Below, one piece after another: positions 7,934 to 15,589 of a stretch of 64,000 nucleotides of DNA. The notes beneath the pieces were generated by a model. That model was given only the letters and a program-made list of their open reading frames with translations. It was not told the origin of the DNA and did no database searches. Positions within the stretch are counted from its first letter, which is position 1, and every line of letters starts with the position of its first letter. The DNA comes from Treponema sp. UBA4873 (GTDB lineage: Bacteria; Spirochaetota; Spirochaetia; Treponematales; Treponemataceae): contig DHDP01000005.1 in the NCBI GenBank assembly GCA_002399405.1, positions 74,304 to 138,303 of the forward strand, read 5' to 3'. The position numbers and the translations under genes were made by a program.

Positions 7934-8995
7934 TTATTTTTTTTCAAGTGTGATCCGCGAGACAGTCGTGTCCTTTCCTACGAACAGGTTATTCCCCTCC
8001 GTACGGATAAAAGCCGAACGCGCATCGAATGAAAACGAACCGCAGAGCGTGTCGAATTTTTCGATTGCATAGACTGTGTACGTCGTGTTTTCTTTTGTGA
8101 GCAGAAATACCATGTTTCCGGCTTCCTGAAGCGAGAGCGCCTGTCCCCTGACGGGAATGTGGGAATGTTTTTTGCCTTCCGAATCAACAATCCCGAGTCC
8201 GCCGTTGAAGTTGTACCAGATTATGCTGCTGTCCCTGCTGAACTGTACGAGACGCTGATGCGGGTCGCTTTGTCCGACAAACTCATGGAAAACTATTTTC
8301 GCATGAGTGCCGTCTTTTTTCGCGAGAACGAAACGCTGCCTGTCCTGTCCCGAAACTGTTGCGATATACGAACCGTCGGGGGAAAGGGCCGCACCGAGTA
8401 TGACGGAATAGTCGCTTCCTCCCGGAACAAATTCCCGCACAATCTTTCCGTCAGCCGATATTTCACGGACCGTACCGTCGGCAAATCCGACGACGCAGCC
8501 GTTTTTCGAAGAATCGAACGCGGTTATGGGAACCGTTCCGCCGTACTGCCATTTTTTTGAACCGTCGGGATTGCACTGGACAACAGACGAGCCTCCCGGA
8601 AGAAATACAAAAATACGGTCCTCATCGAAAAACGGGAATCCGCTTTCCGTAATCGTACCTGCGCGTGAACCGTCCGCATGATAGAAATCGACGGAAGAAT
8701 TGTCCGCCGTGTACGATGTAAAATATGAGTCCGATATAGTTGCTTTAAACGGAAACGTCGAAATGGAGACGAGCTGCCCGTCTTCGGTAAAATACCCGGC
8801 AGTCTGTCCCAGATGAAAATACAGCGGAACGGCACCGGGTGAAAGCGGAGAGGGAGCCTGCGTACTTGTGTCTATTTTCCACTGAGGTACGAACTGATAT
8901 TCCGTCGTCAGCGGACGAGCTGCAAAGATTATATATGCGATGCAGAAAAGGATACTCAGAAATACGTAGAAAGCAATGCTTTTTTTTGTCTTCAT
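7934..8995 (-). CDS. Membrane-anchored beta-propeller-like protein, function unknown
   Basis: A 353-residue protein with an N-terminal membrane segment (residues about 5-26) and a large extracytoplasmic part. Repeating units carry D-G-S, D-G-T and S-P-D-G-S-Y-I-A-T-V-S-G turns typical of WD40/PQQ-like propellers, for example FADGTVREISADGKIV and ALSPDGSYIATVSG. No catalytic motif is seen. The start at 8995 is chosen because it is the first residue before the membrane segment; an ATG 13 codons upstream would lie inside the promoter. It forms an operon with the degenerate M23 protein, which suggests a joint role in envelope or cell-wall assembly. Products of similar organisation are usually annotated hypothetical. 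Confidence 0.75.
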   Translation of the reverse strand: MKTKKSIAFYVFLSILFCIAYIIFAARPLTTEYQFVPQWKIDTSTQAPSPLSPGAVPLYFHLGQTAGYFTEDGQLVSISTFPFKATISDSYFTSYTADNSSVDFYHADGSRAGTITESGFPFFDEDRIFVFLPGGSSVVQCNPDGSKKWQYGGTVPITAFDSSKNGCVVGFADGTVREISADGKIVREFVPGGSDYSVILGAALSPDGSYIATVSGQDRQRFVLAKKDGTHAKIVFHEFVGQSDPHQRLVQFSRDSSIIWYNFNGGLGIVDSEGKKHSHIPVRGQALSLQEAGNMVFLLTKENTTYTVYAIEKFDTLCGSFSFDARSAFIRTEGNNLFVGKDTTVSRITLEKK

Positions 8996-9034
8996 ATTGA
9001 AAAGTATGCTATAATAATGAATAAATACTGTCAA
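8986..9034. promoter_or_regulatory. Overlapping divergent promoters between the propeller gene and cdd
   Basis: Plus strand: TTGTCT (8986-8991), 18-bp spacer, TATAAT (9010-9015), leading to cdd with an AGAGG ribosome binding site before 9060. Minus strand: TTGACA (9029-9034), a short 15-bp spacer and TATAGC (9008-9013), leading to the ATG at 8995 with no SD. The two -10 boxes overlap, so the promoters should compete. Spacing on the minus strand is suboptimal. Confidence 0.45.
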
Positions 9035-9059
9035 GAAAGAAAAAAAGAGGTACTAAAAA

Positions 9060-9485
9060 ATGAATGTTTCTGAAAAACAGTTTAAAGAATTATATGAAGC
9101 TGCCGTAAAGGCATCGGAAAACTCGTATTCGCCCTATTCGCATTTTCCTGTCGGAGCGGCTCTGCTCATGTCCGACGGTTCCGTCGTCACCGGCGCAAAT
9201 ATCGAAAACCGCTCGTTCGGCCTTACAAACTGCGCTGAACGTACGGCTGTATTTACCGCGGCCGCATCAGGATGGCGCACATTCTGTGCGCTTGCCATTG
9301 CGACGCCGAAATCGGATTATCCGGTGGGACCGTGCGGTGCGTGCCGTCAGGTGCTCACGGAATTTGCTCCCGCTGATACACCTGTTGTATTCGGAGCGAA
9401 ATGGGAAGACATCGTAAAGACGACGCTCGGAGAGCTGTATCCGTACGACAGCCTTCATGAGCTTGCAATGGATAATGAAAAATAG
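9060..9485 (+). CDS. cdd: Cytidine deaminase, homotetrameric type
   Basis: A 141-residue zinc-dependent cytidine deaminase that converts cytidine and deoxycytidine to uridine and deoxyuridine in pyrimidine salvage. The zinc site is complete: NCAE (Cys58, Glu60 as proton shuttle) and PCGACRQ (Cys92, Cys95). Three zinc cysteines with this short length are typical of the homotetrameric T-CDA class. The N-terminal YSPYSHFPVGAAL and TGANIENRS segments contact the substrate. It has its own promoter and an AGAGG SD 10 nt upstream. The next gene is 98 bases away with its own promoter, so this appears monocistronic. Confidence 0.96.
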   Translation: MNVSEKQFKELYEAAVKASENSYSPYSHFPVGAALLMSDGSVVTGANIENRSFGLTNCAERTAVFTAAASGWRTFCALAIATPKSDYPVGPCGACRQVLTEFAPADTPVVFGAKWEDIVKTTLGELYPYDSLHELAMDNEK

Positions 9486-9513
9486 TGACATTTAGCGGAA
9501 AATACTGTAAATA

Positions 9514-9558
9514 TTGACAAAATATCGCAAAGCATGCAGAATGAATAGTATCTGCATG
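9514..9558 (+). promoter_or_regulatory. Promoter with an 8-bp inverted repeat over the -10 box (HTH-EIIA gene)
   Basis: TTGACA (9514-9519), 17-bp spacer, CAGAAT (9537-9542). A perfect inverted repeat CATGCAGA (9533-9540) / TCTGCATG (9551-9558) with a 10-nt spacer covers the -10 and likely start site. It could be an operator, perhaps for the HTH protein encoded downstream, or a 5'-end hairpin of the mRNA. Confidence 0.55.
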
Positions 9559-9583
9559 GTAAAAACGGGAGCTTTATTTAATT

Positions 9584-10234
9584 ATGGAAGACAATATTCT
9601 CACGATTGAGGAAGTAGCAAATTATCTTCGTGTTTCAGACCGTACTGTATATGACTGGGCTCAGAAAGGAGAAATTCCGGCCGGAAAAATCGGAACTGTC
9701 TGGCGTTTCAAGAAATCTGAAGTGGAAAAGTGGGTAAACGAGCGGCTTTCTTCAGGAGCTCTGAATCAGACGGACGTTACTCCCGTGCAGGTGAAAAACA
9801 TCCTTTCACCCGACCGTGTTATTTTCATAAGCCAGTCGTCGAAGCATGACGCTCTTGTGGAGCTTGCAGATGCGCTTTCAACTGCACCTCAGGTAAAACA
9901 CGCCGATGAGCTTGTCGCGGAGATACTCAAGCGCGAAGAACTTATGTCGACGGCAATCGGCCGCGGTATTGCAATTCCGCACGTGCGTCTTTCGTCTGTT
10001 ACTGACCTTGTCATGGCAGTCGGTGTGTGCCACACGCCTGTTGCCGATTTCCAGACAATAGACGATGTGCCGGTGAACCTGCTGTTCATGATCGCGGCGG
10101 CATACAATCAGCATTCCTATTATCTCAAAACGCTTTCCTATTTCAGTGCCAAGCTCAAGAAAAAGGAACTCCGCGACAGTCTCATCGCTGCGGAAACAAC
10201 GCAGGATATCTACAATCTGCTGCTCCAGTCTTAA
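9584..10234 (+). CDS. Excisionase-type HTH fused to PTS EIIA (PtsN-like) regulator
   Basis: A 216-residue two-domain protein. Residues 5-52 are a MerR/excisionase-family winged HTH (LTIEEVANYLRVSDRTVYDWAQ, then GTVWRFKKSEVEKWV). Residues 67-215 are a PTS IIA domain of the nitrogen-related type, with the phosphorylatable histidine in GIAIPHVRL (His133). The family's EIIA receives phosphate from HPr or NPr; here that state would presumably modulate DNA binding. HTH-EIIA fusions are known from spirochaetes that keep only fragments of the PTS. No sugar permease gene is nearby, supporting a regulatory rather than transport role. The promoter inverted repeat at 9533-9558 is a candidate self-operator. 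Confidence 0.9.
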   Translation: MEDNILTIEEVANYLRVSDRTVYDWAQKGEIPAGKIGTVWRFKKSEVEKWVNERLSSGALNQTDVTPVQVKNILSPDRVIFISQSSKHDALVELADALSTAPQVKHADELVAEILKREELMSTAIGRGIAIPHVRLSSVTDLVMAVGVCHTPVADFQTIDDVPVNLLFMIAAAYNQHSYYLKTLSYFSAKLKKKELRDSLIAAETTQDIYNLLLQS

Positions 10235-10251
10235 ACACAGAAAGACAGCCG

Positions 10252-10460
10252 CGAAAAATGAAACCAGTCTGATTTCACGCTGAAACCAGACTCATTTCAT
10301 GATGAAATCAGACTGGTTTCACACTGAAAGCTGTCTGATTCATAAAAGGATATCAGGGACATTCAGAATAAATCTCCTGCTGATACAGGAAATATCTCCG
10401 TACATCCGGGATAATTATTCCGGGTTTCCGGCGCTCTGAAACTCATCGTTTCGTTATGAA
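10252..10460. repeat. Intergenic hairpin array between the EIIA and Rpn genes
   Basis: The roughly 300-base gene gap contains a perfect 19-bp inverted repeat (10259-10277/10303-10321) whose 25-nt loop carries further partial copies of the same motif (AAACCAGACT, CATTTCAT). Smaller inverted repeats follow, including TCCTG/CAGGA and CCGG-containing stems between about 10370 and 10430, and GAAAC/GTTTC near 10438. No open frame with coding character is seen. The first hairpin may terminate the upstream gene, but no T run follows it. Confidence 0.65.
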
Positions 10461-10522
10461 GTGAATCGGGAAATAAATTTTTTTCAAAAATACTCCGAAA
10501 ACGGCACTTTGCGGCGAATTCT

Positions 10523-10543
10523 ATACAGGAGGTTTTCCTGTAT
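10523..10543 (+). promoter_or_regulatory. Shine-Dalgarno sequestering hairpin before the Rpn-family gene
   Basis: ATACAGGA (10523-10530) and TCCTGTAT (10536-10543) form a perfect 8-bp stem around a 5-nt loop. The SD AGGAGG (10527-10532) lies in the stem and loop, and the stem ends in the AT of the ATG at 10542. Translation initiation should be damped unless the stem is opened. Confidence 0.65.
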
Positions 10544-11483
10544 GAATACTGGCAACAAACTGAACCGGTACCGTCCCTCTCCGGACGCGCTGCTCAATCC
10601 CTGCCGCGACGAAGTGTTCAAGGCGCTCTTTACGAACGAATCGGAGGAATCGCGTACGGCGCTGCGCTGTTTCCTTACCGCCGTTCTGCACAAAGAAGTG
10701 AAAGACGTGCAGCTGCGGCCCAACGAGCCGCCCGTACTCGACGACAGCGACAGGGCTGTGAGATTTGACGTTTCGTGTACGTTCAACGACGACGAGGCCG
10801 TTGACATAGAGCTGCAGGGGGTAAACAAATATCATTCCTTCGGTGCACGTGCTGAATATTTATGCGCGCGGCTGCTCAACTCGGTGTTCCACAGAGGTAA
10901 CGACTGGCAGAATATACCGCGGGTTTATCAGATTTCACTGCTTAATTTCATCTTCGACAAAGACGATCAGTCCGCTGTGAGTCATTACCGCATGCAGAAG
11001 GATAACGGTCATATGCTTTCCGGCATCCAGACTGTCATATTTCTTGAGCTGCCGAAGATCGATGCATTGGGAGACGTGCCGCCGGAAAGCTTGAATTCGG
11101 AACAGAAATGGTGTAAATTTTTCCTGGATGCAGATAATCCCGGTAGACAGGAATATGTGAGGAAGCTTGCAGCGGGAGAAGGAGGCATTATGGAAGCGAA
11201 GAAGACGCTCGACAGGATAAGTTCCGACTGGGTGTTGTGGAAGCGGGAGCTTGACAGGGATGTCATTGAAAGCGACCGGAAAACTGAACTCCGGTATATG
11301 CGGGAACAGGGACTCGAAAAGGGTTTGGAACAGGGACTCGAAAAGGGAATGGAAAAGGGAAAACAAGAAGGAACTCTTCAGGCAAAGCGGGAAGATGCCT
11401 GCAACTTCAAAAAGCTCGGCGTTTCGGTTCAGATAATCGCACAGGCGACTGGTCTTTCAGAGGACGAGATTTCAGGGCTGTAA
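10542..11483 (+). CDS. Rpn-family PD-(D/E)XK nuclease / putative transposase
   Basis: A 313-residue protein of the Rpn recombination-promoting nuclease / PDDEXK_2 putative transposase family. The N-terminal half holds the nuclease fold, with an RDEVFKALF opening and a VDIELQG core resembling the D...ExQ catalytic motif. The C-terminal part is a charged helix with the family's repeats EQGLEKGLEQGLEKGMEKGK, then a small terminal domain. These proteins cut DNA and promote RecA-independent horizontal transfer; they occur in many paralogues in treponemes. The start at 10542 has AGGAGG 9 nt upstream; a longer frame back to 10461 lacks an SD and is rejected. Flanking hairpin repeats and a lone position fit a mobile or selfish gene, although no terminal repeats or target duplication are seen. 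Confidence 0.88.
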   Translation: MNTGNKLNRYRPSPDALLNPCRDEVFKALFTNESEESRTALRCFLTAVLHKEVKDVQLRPNEPPVLDDSDRAVRFDVSCTFNDDEAVDIELQGVNKYHSFGARAEYLCARLLNSVFHRGNDWQNIPRVYQISLLNFIFDKDDQSAVSHYRMQKDNGHMLSGIQTVIFLELPKIDALGDVPPESLNSEQKWCKFFLDADNPGRQEYVRKLAAGEGGIMEAKKTLDRISSDWVLWKRELDRDVIESDRKTELRYMREQGLEKGLEQGLEKGMEKGKQEGTLQAKREDACNFKKLGVSVQIIAQATGLSEDEISGL

Positions 11484-11493
11484 TCACATTTTT

Positions 11494-12678
11494 TTACGGC
11501 AGTTCTACCGGAATCCATTTTGATGTATTGCTCATATCCTGCGCTATGAGACCCATGTTCACGTGTGCGGTTGTCTCGCCGAGCAGGAAATTTTTGCTTC
11601 CTGCCGCCATGCGTGCGTTTTCTGCATCTGAGGCGGATTCGACGTCGGCTCCGAACAGGGCGTGGCTGTATTCGCGCGACACGAAAAGCGCCGTTTTCGT
11701 TCCCATGTTTTCAAGCAGCGCGCACAGGAGCAGACTCCTGCTGTCGCAGTCGCTGCCTTCTCCGGTGAGGACGGCCGGAAGCGGCGTAAAATCGGCATTG
11801 TCTTTTTCTCTTTCATAGGCGAATCCCTGCGTCCACGTGAGCAGGAGCTGCGCCATTCCTTCTTCGGGATGATGCGGATTCAGTTTTTTTGCGTCGCCGG
11901 CGAGCGCGCTGTTTATGTCGAACGAGGCTTTTTTGAGGCGCCCGAAACTGTCCCTGAAAATCATGCGGTAGTAGCGCTGCCATGCCTGCTGCCACTTGTC
12001 GTTGTCCGCATAGAGCGAGAGCACTGCGTATTCGCATCCGACGACGAAATCCGCAGCTGCAATATCATCCCTGTCGAGCTGCGTTTCTATTTTCCGGCCG
12101 TTTATCGTAAGCGGCACGGTCTGTTTTTCCGTCGGAGGAAATGCATACGAAACGATTATACCCGGCTCGAAACTGCTGCCGCGGTCTATCGTAAGCGAGT
12201 TGAGGACCGACATGATGAACTGCTCGCTGTCTTTCTCGATTTGTGCGTCGGCATAGCAGAGAAGGATGAGCTGTGCGCCTTTTACCGGGAGCGTGACCGA
12301 TTCCGCCCATCCGGTGTATTTTTTTTGTCCGAGCGTCATGGAAAACGTGCCGAGTGCACAGTCGGTGTTGCGCCACGTAAACGGCGATTTTTCGCACGTT
12401 CCCGACGGCAGTTTTGCAACTGCGCCGGAAAGCGCTTCTTCTGCTGATTTGTACGTTCCCGTTTCATACAGCTTTACGGCAAGCGAGACGGGCATTCTGT
12501 CGTGTGAAAAGAGATACGACATGCCGTCGTCCGTGTGGTCGTCGACTTTGAATCCCTCGGGAAGGTCGAGGCTCCATCCGAAATCAGTATCGGTTACTAT
12601 TTCCGCGGCGAGCGGAACGACGGGAAGCAGCAGACATAGTGCCGCAGTCAGAAAAAGGCGTTTTCCGGTTATTGTCAT
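11494..12678 (-). CDS. Exported protein with transglutaminase-like (papain-fold) C terminus
   Basis: A 394-residue protein with a signal peptide (residues 1-25, ending PLAAE). The first half is beta-rich (FGWSLDLPEGFKVDDHTDDG) and resembles PsbP/DUF-type lipoprotein domains, but is not firmly recognised. The last 90 residues have a transglutaminase-like layout: GEGSDCDSRSLLLCALLENMG (Cys311), SREYSHALFG (His339) and LLGETTAHVN (Glu368), consistent with a Cys-His-acid triad. A periplasmic cysteine protease or protein crosslinker is possible; activity is inference. It is divergent from the RluA-type gene and has GAGG 9 nt before its ATG. It converges with the Rpn gene, leaving only 10 bases between their stops. 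Confidence 0.7.
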   Translation of the reverse strand: MTITGKRLFLTAALCLLLPVVPLAAEIVTDTDFGWSLDLPEGFKVDDHTDDGMSYLFSHDRMPVSLAVKLYETGTYKSAEEALSGAVAKLPSGTCEKSPFTWRNTDCALGTFSMTLGQKKYTGWAESVTLPVKGAQLILLCYADAQIEKDSEQFIMSVLNSLTIDRGSSFEPGIIVSYAFPPTEKQTVPLTINGRKIETQLDRDDIAAADFVVGCEYAVLSLYADNDKWQQAWQRYYRMIFRDSFGRLKKASFDINSALAGDAKKLNPHHPEEGMAQLLLTWTQGFAYEREKDNADFTPLPAVLTGEGSDCDSRSLLLCALLENMGTKTALFVSREYSHALFGADVESASDAENARMAAGSKNFLLGETTAHVNMGLIAQDMSNTSKWIPVELP

Positions 12679-12700
12679 TTTAAAGTACCTCGTCTATAGT
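12672..12700 (+). promoter_or_regulatory. Promoter of the RluA-type gene, apparently leaderless
   Basis: TTGTCA (12672-12677), 17-bp spacer, TATAGT (12695-12700), then exactly 7 nt to the ATG at 12708. The -35 overlaps the start codon of the divergent gene. Confidence 0.7.
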
Positions 12701-12707
12701 ATTTCGG

Positions 12708-13391
12708 ATGAAAATCATTCCTATAATATATGAAAACGATGAAATCTTCATAATAAACAAACCGTCGGGCGTTCCGGTACAGGGCGGCGAGGGGATAGCG
12801 CATCCGCTCGACAGGGAACTGCCCGTGCAGACAGGCTGTAAAATTTATCTTGTTCACCGGCTCGATCAGGATACCGCGGGGCTCATGGTTGTGGCAAAAA
12901 CTCCCGAGTCCGCCGCAAAGTGGACAAAACTCATTGCAGGCCACGAAGTGAGGAAGGAATACGACGCCGTCTGTATAGGAAAATTTAAGGAAAAAACGGG
13001 AGCGATTGCCGAAAACATAGTGCAGCACGGAGGCGAGCGGAGCGCGGTGACCCGTTACCGGGTGACGGCGGAGGGAAGCGTCGCGTGCGCCGACGGCTCG
13101 GTGCTTCCGGTGTCGTTAGTACATCTCGTGCTTGAAACGGGCCGCATGCACCAGATACGCATACATCTTGCAAAACAGGGATGTCCCGTCGCGGGCGACG
13201 ATCAGCACGGAAACTTCAGACAGAATAAGCTGCTGCGGAAAGCCGCCGGCGTAAAACGGCTCATGCTCGCGGCAGTAACGCTTACCGTGCCTCTTGAAGG
13301 CAGCGTACAGACGTTTACCGCGCCGCTCCCTGAGCACATGCAGGCGTTTGCCGGAACATACTTCGGGGATATGCCTGCAGAATCCCGGTAA
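12708..13391 (+). CDS. RluA-family pseudouridine synthase
   Basis: A 227-residue pseudouridine synthase of the RluA class, which isomerises uridine in rRNA or tRNA. Motifs are IINKPSGVPVQ, the catalytic HRLDQDTAGLMV loop (Asp53), HEVRKEYDAV and LETGRMHQIRIHLA. There is no N-terminal S4 domain, so it resembles RluA/TruC-size enzymes rather than RluD. The substrate RNA position cannot be assigned from sequence. Translation appears to start on a leaderless message (see the promoter at 12672-12700). It converges with the chemoreceptor gene; a GC-rich inverted repeat lies between them. Confidence 0.9.
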   Translation: MKIIPIIYENDEIFIINKPSGVPVQGGEGIAHPLDRELPVQTGCKIYLVHRLDQDTAGLMVVAKTPESAAKWTKLIAGHEVRKEYDAVCIGKFKEKTGAIAENIVQHGGERSAVTRYRVTAEGSVACADGSVLPVSLVHLVLETGRMHQIRIHLAKQGCPVAGDDQHGNFRQNKLLRKAAGVKRLMLAAVTLTVPLEGSVQTFTAPLPEHMQAFAGTYFGDMPAESR

Positions 13392-13396
13392 TTACA

Positions 13397-13430
13397 CCGG
13401 CGTGCTGCTGCGGGTGCGGCGGCACGCCGG
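13397..13430. terminator. GC-rich inverted repeat between convergent genes
   Basis: CCGGCGTGC (13397-13405) and GCACGCCGG (13422-13430) form a 9-bp stem in the 46-base gap between the convergent RluA-type and MCP genes. No T run follows on either strand, so termination is plausible but unproven. Confidence 0.4.
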
Positions 13431-13437
13431 CGTACGC

Positions 13438-15558
13438 TCAGACTCTGAACTGGTCTATCTGCGTACCTATCTGACTGATGGTCTGTTCGACGTTTGCGGA
13501 AATCCCTGCGAGGGCTCTGCCCGTTTCGTCGATTTTACGCGCGCTTAAGAACATCTGGTCCATGCACGATTGTATGCCTGCCGTGCTGTCCTGAAGTTTC
13601 CTGATTTCACCGAGAATCTGCCTGTTGCCGGCCGACATTTCCGATGACGCCGTGTGTACTTCCGACGTGCTGTCGTTCATGTCGTGGAGCGCATCGGTAA
13701 TCTGTTTTGAACCTTCCCGCTGTTCGTTCATGGCGTTCTTTATCTGGCGTACGATTTCATCGGTGCTTTTGATGCCCGTCGAGACTATGCTGAACGCTTC
13801 GCTCGACACTTTCGATGCGCCTACGACGCTGTTTATCGAATCCCTGATGCGCTTGAGCTGTTCGCCGATTGTCTTCGACTGCATAGTCGACGTTTCGGAC
13901 AATTTTCGTATTTCGTCCGCCACGACGCTGAATCCTTTTCCCGCTTCGCCTGCGTGAGCCGCCTCAATTGCCGCGTTCATTGCAAGCAGGTTCGTCTGCG
14001 CCGCAATACCCGCGATCGCCTGATTGGCCTCCTGCAGCATGTCCGATTCGTTTCCTATCAGCTTGATGCGTTCGTTGACGTTTTCCTGTTTGGTGAGGCC
14101 GTCGTGAGCGCGCTCCTCGAGGGAGGTGAATTCGGCCGCCATCTTGTCGACGGAGTTGTTTACCGATTCGATGTTGCCTATCATTTCCTCGACAGCGGCG
14201 GAGGCCTGCGTAACGCCTGCCGCCTGAGTTTCAATCATATGCTCAAGCGACAGAATATTCGATGCTATTTCGTTTACCGCTCCCGACGTTTCCTGAACGC
14301 CGTCGGACTGTTCCTTTATGCGGTTTGTCGTTTCCGATATGCTGTTTCTGATTTCCTCGATAGCCGCTGACGATTCTTCCGTGCTTGCGTGGAGGTTTTC
14401 GCCCGCCGTGGCAAGCATCTGCTTTGAATTTTTTAGTTCCAGAACAATAGTCTGGAGCTTTTCGGTAAATTTGTTGAACCCGTTCACTATCGAACCTATT
14501 TCGTTGTCGGCGGTAATGCTGATTCGCTTCGTCAGGTCGGCGTTGCCCGATGCAATGCCGTTTATGGCTTCCTCGACAGTCTGGAGCGGGTGCAGCAGGT
14601 GGTAGAGAACGCTTCCGCTCGTGAAAGTAAGGATACCCACGATGACGGCGGCGGCAATAAGCATCATGATTGTAAGATTGTTGCCCGTCTCGTATATCTG
14701 TTTTTCGCCGATGTTGAATGCAAGGCTCCACGGCGTGTTCTCGACGGGAGCATACGTAACGAAATCCTTTCCTCCGCTGAAACTGTTTATCCAGCCGCTT
14801 CCCGTTTTTCCGGCGCACATGTCGGTCGCTACTGAAACAAGATCTTTGTGATTTGAATCGAGATCGGTGAGAAAATTTTTCGTGAGTGAAAAACCGTTTT
14901 CAGGATACGAAATGGCGAGCCCGCTTCCTGCCAGAAGCCACGCGCGGCCGGTTTCACCGAGCTGGATATTGCCTGCGATTTTCTGTATCGAGCTGAGCGG
15001 ATAAACTCCCGCGAAAAGTCCGAGCTTTTTCCCGCGCACAATGACTATCTGGGACACATGGATAATGGCCTTTCCCGTGACGGGGTCCGTTTCAGGGTCG
15101 TCGACGTATTCATACTTTCCTTCTTTCATGATTGCCTTGAAAAAAGGCTCGTTCCGTACGTCCGTTTCCGTGCCGTCGTCGCGGTACCCTGTTCCGTCGG
15201 GAGTACAAAAGAGTACTGCGTCAAGATTCGGACTGCGCCGTTCCGCGCGCTTCCGCATCCACGCGACAATATCGTCGACGTCCTGCGTCTGAACGACGTC
15301 GGACTCGACATACACGCGGACTTCCCGCAGGTACATGTTTATTCTGTTCGTAAGCATGAGCGAGTACGACTGCGTTATCTGTCCGCAGTTTATCCCGTAG
15401 CTTTTGCCCGTTGAAGATTTCGACATACGTGCGGTAATGAATATCTGAATTCCATCGAGCAGTATGAATAGAATCACCACGACTGATATGATAATGCTCA
15501 CAAGTCGTTTTTTCCCTTCAGGGGTGTATGTATTTTGTATCTCTGTGGTATGTGACAT
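13438..15558 (-). CDS. Methyl-accepting chemotaxis protein with Cache sensor
   Basis: A 706-residue transmembrane chemoreceptor. TM1 is about residues 18-38, followed by a periplasmic double-Cache-like sensor with the GRAWLLAGSGLAISYP region, TM2 about 300-320, a HAMP segment (LHPLQTVEEAINGIASGNADLTKRI) and a cytoplasmic signalling domain. The hairpin tip is canonical (AGIAAQTNLLAMNAAIEAAHAGE, then GFSVVADEIRKLSE), where CheA and CheW dock. There is no C-terminal NWETF-type tether. The start at 15558 has AGGAG 6 nt upstream; the longer frame to 15648 overlaps the upstream gene and has no SD. It lies 31 bases after an orphan solute-binding lipoprotein on the same strand, so that protein may present its ligand to this receptor. 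Confidence 0.94.
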   Translation of the reverse strand: MSHTTEIQNTYTPEGKKRLVSIIISVVVILFILLDGIQIFITARMSKSSTGKSYGINCGQITQSYSLMLTNRINMYLREVRVYVESDVVQTQDVDDIVAWMRKRAERRSPNLDAVLFCTPDGTGYRDDGTETDVRNEPFFKAIMKEGKYEYVDDPETDPVTGKAIIHVSQIVIVRGKKLGLFAGVYPLSSIQKIAGNIQLGETGRAWLLAGSGLAISYPENGFSLTKNFLTDLDSNHKDLVSVATDMCAGKTGSGWINSFSGGKDFVTYAPVENTPWSLAFNIGEKQIYETGNNLTIMMLIAAAVIVGILTFTSGSVLYHLLHPLQTVEEAINGIASGNADLTKRISITADNEIGSIVNGFNKFTEKLQTIVLELKNSKQMLATAGENLHASTEESSAAIEEIRNSISETTNRIKEQSDGVQETSGAVNEIASNILSLEHMIETQAAGVTQASAAVEEMIGNIESVNNSVDKMAAEFTSLEERAHDGLTKQENVNERIKLIGNESDMLQEANQAIAGIAAQTNLLAMNAAIEAAHAGEAGKGFSVVADEIRKLSETSTMQSKTIGEQLKRIRDSINSVVGASKVSSEAFSIVSTGIKSTDEIVRQIKNAMNEQREGSKQITDALHDMNDSTSEVHTASSEMSAGNRQILGEIRKLQDSTAGIQSCMDQMFLSARKIDETGRALAGISANVEQTISQIGTQIDQFRV

Positions 15559-15589
15559 AAAAACTCCTATGATAAAGGTCAGAGCGTCA

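Noticed and set aside
10461..10541. Upstream extension of the Rpn-family gene
   Set aside because: The extra residues have no family similarity and no SD, while the ATG at 10542 has AGGAGG at good spacing.
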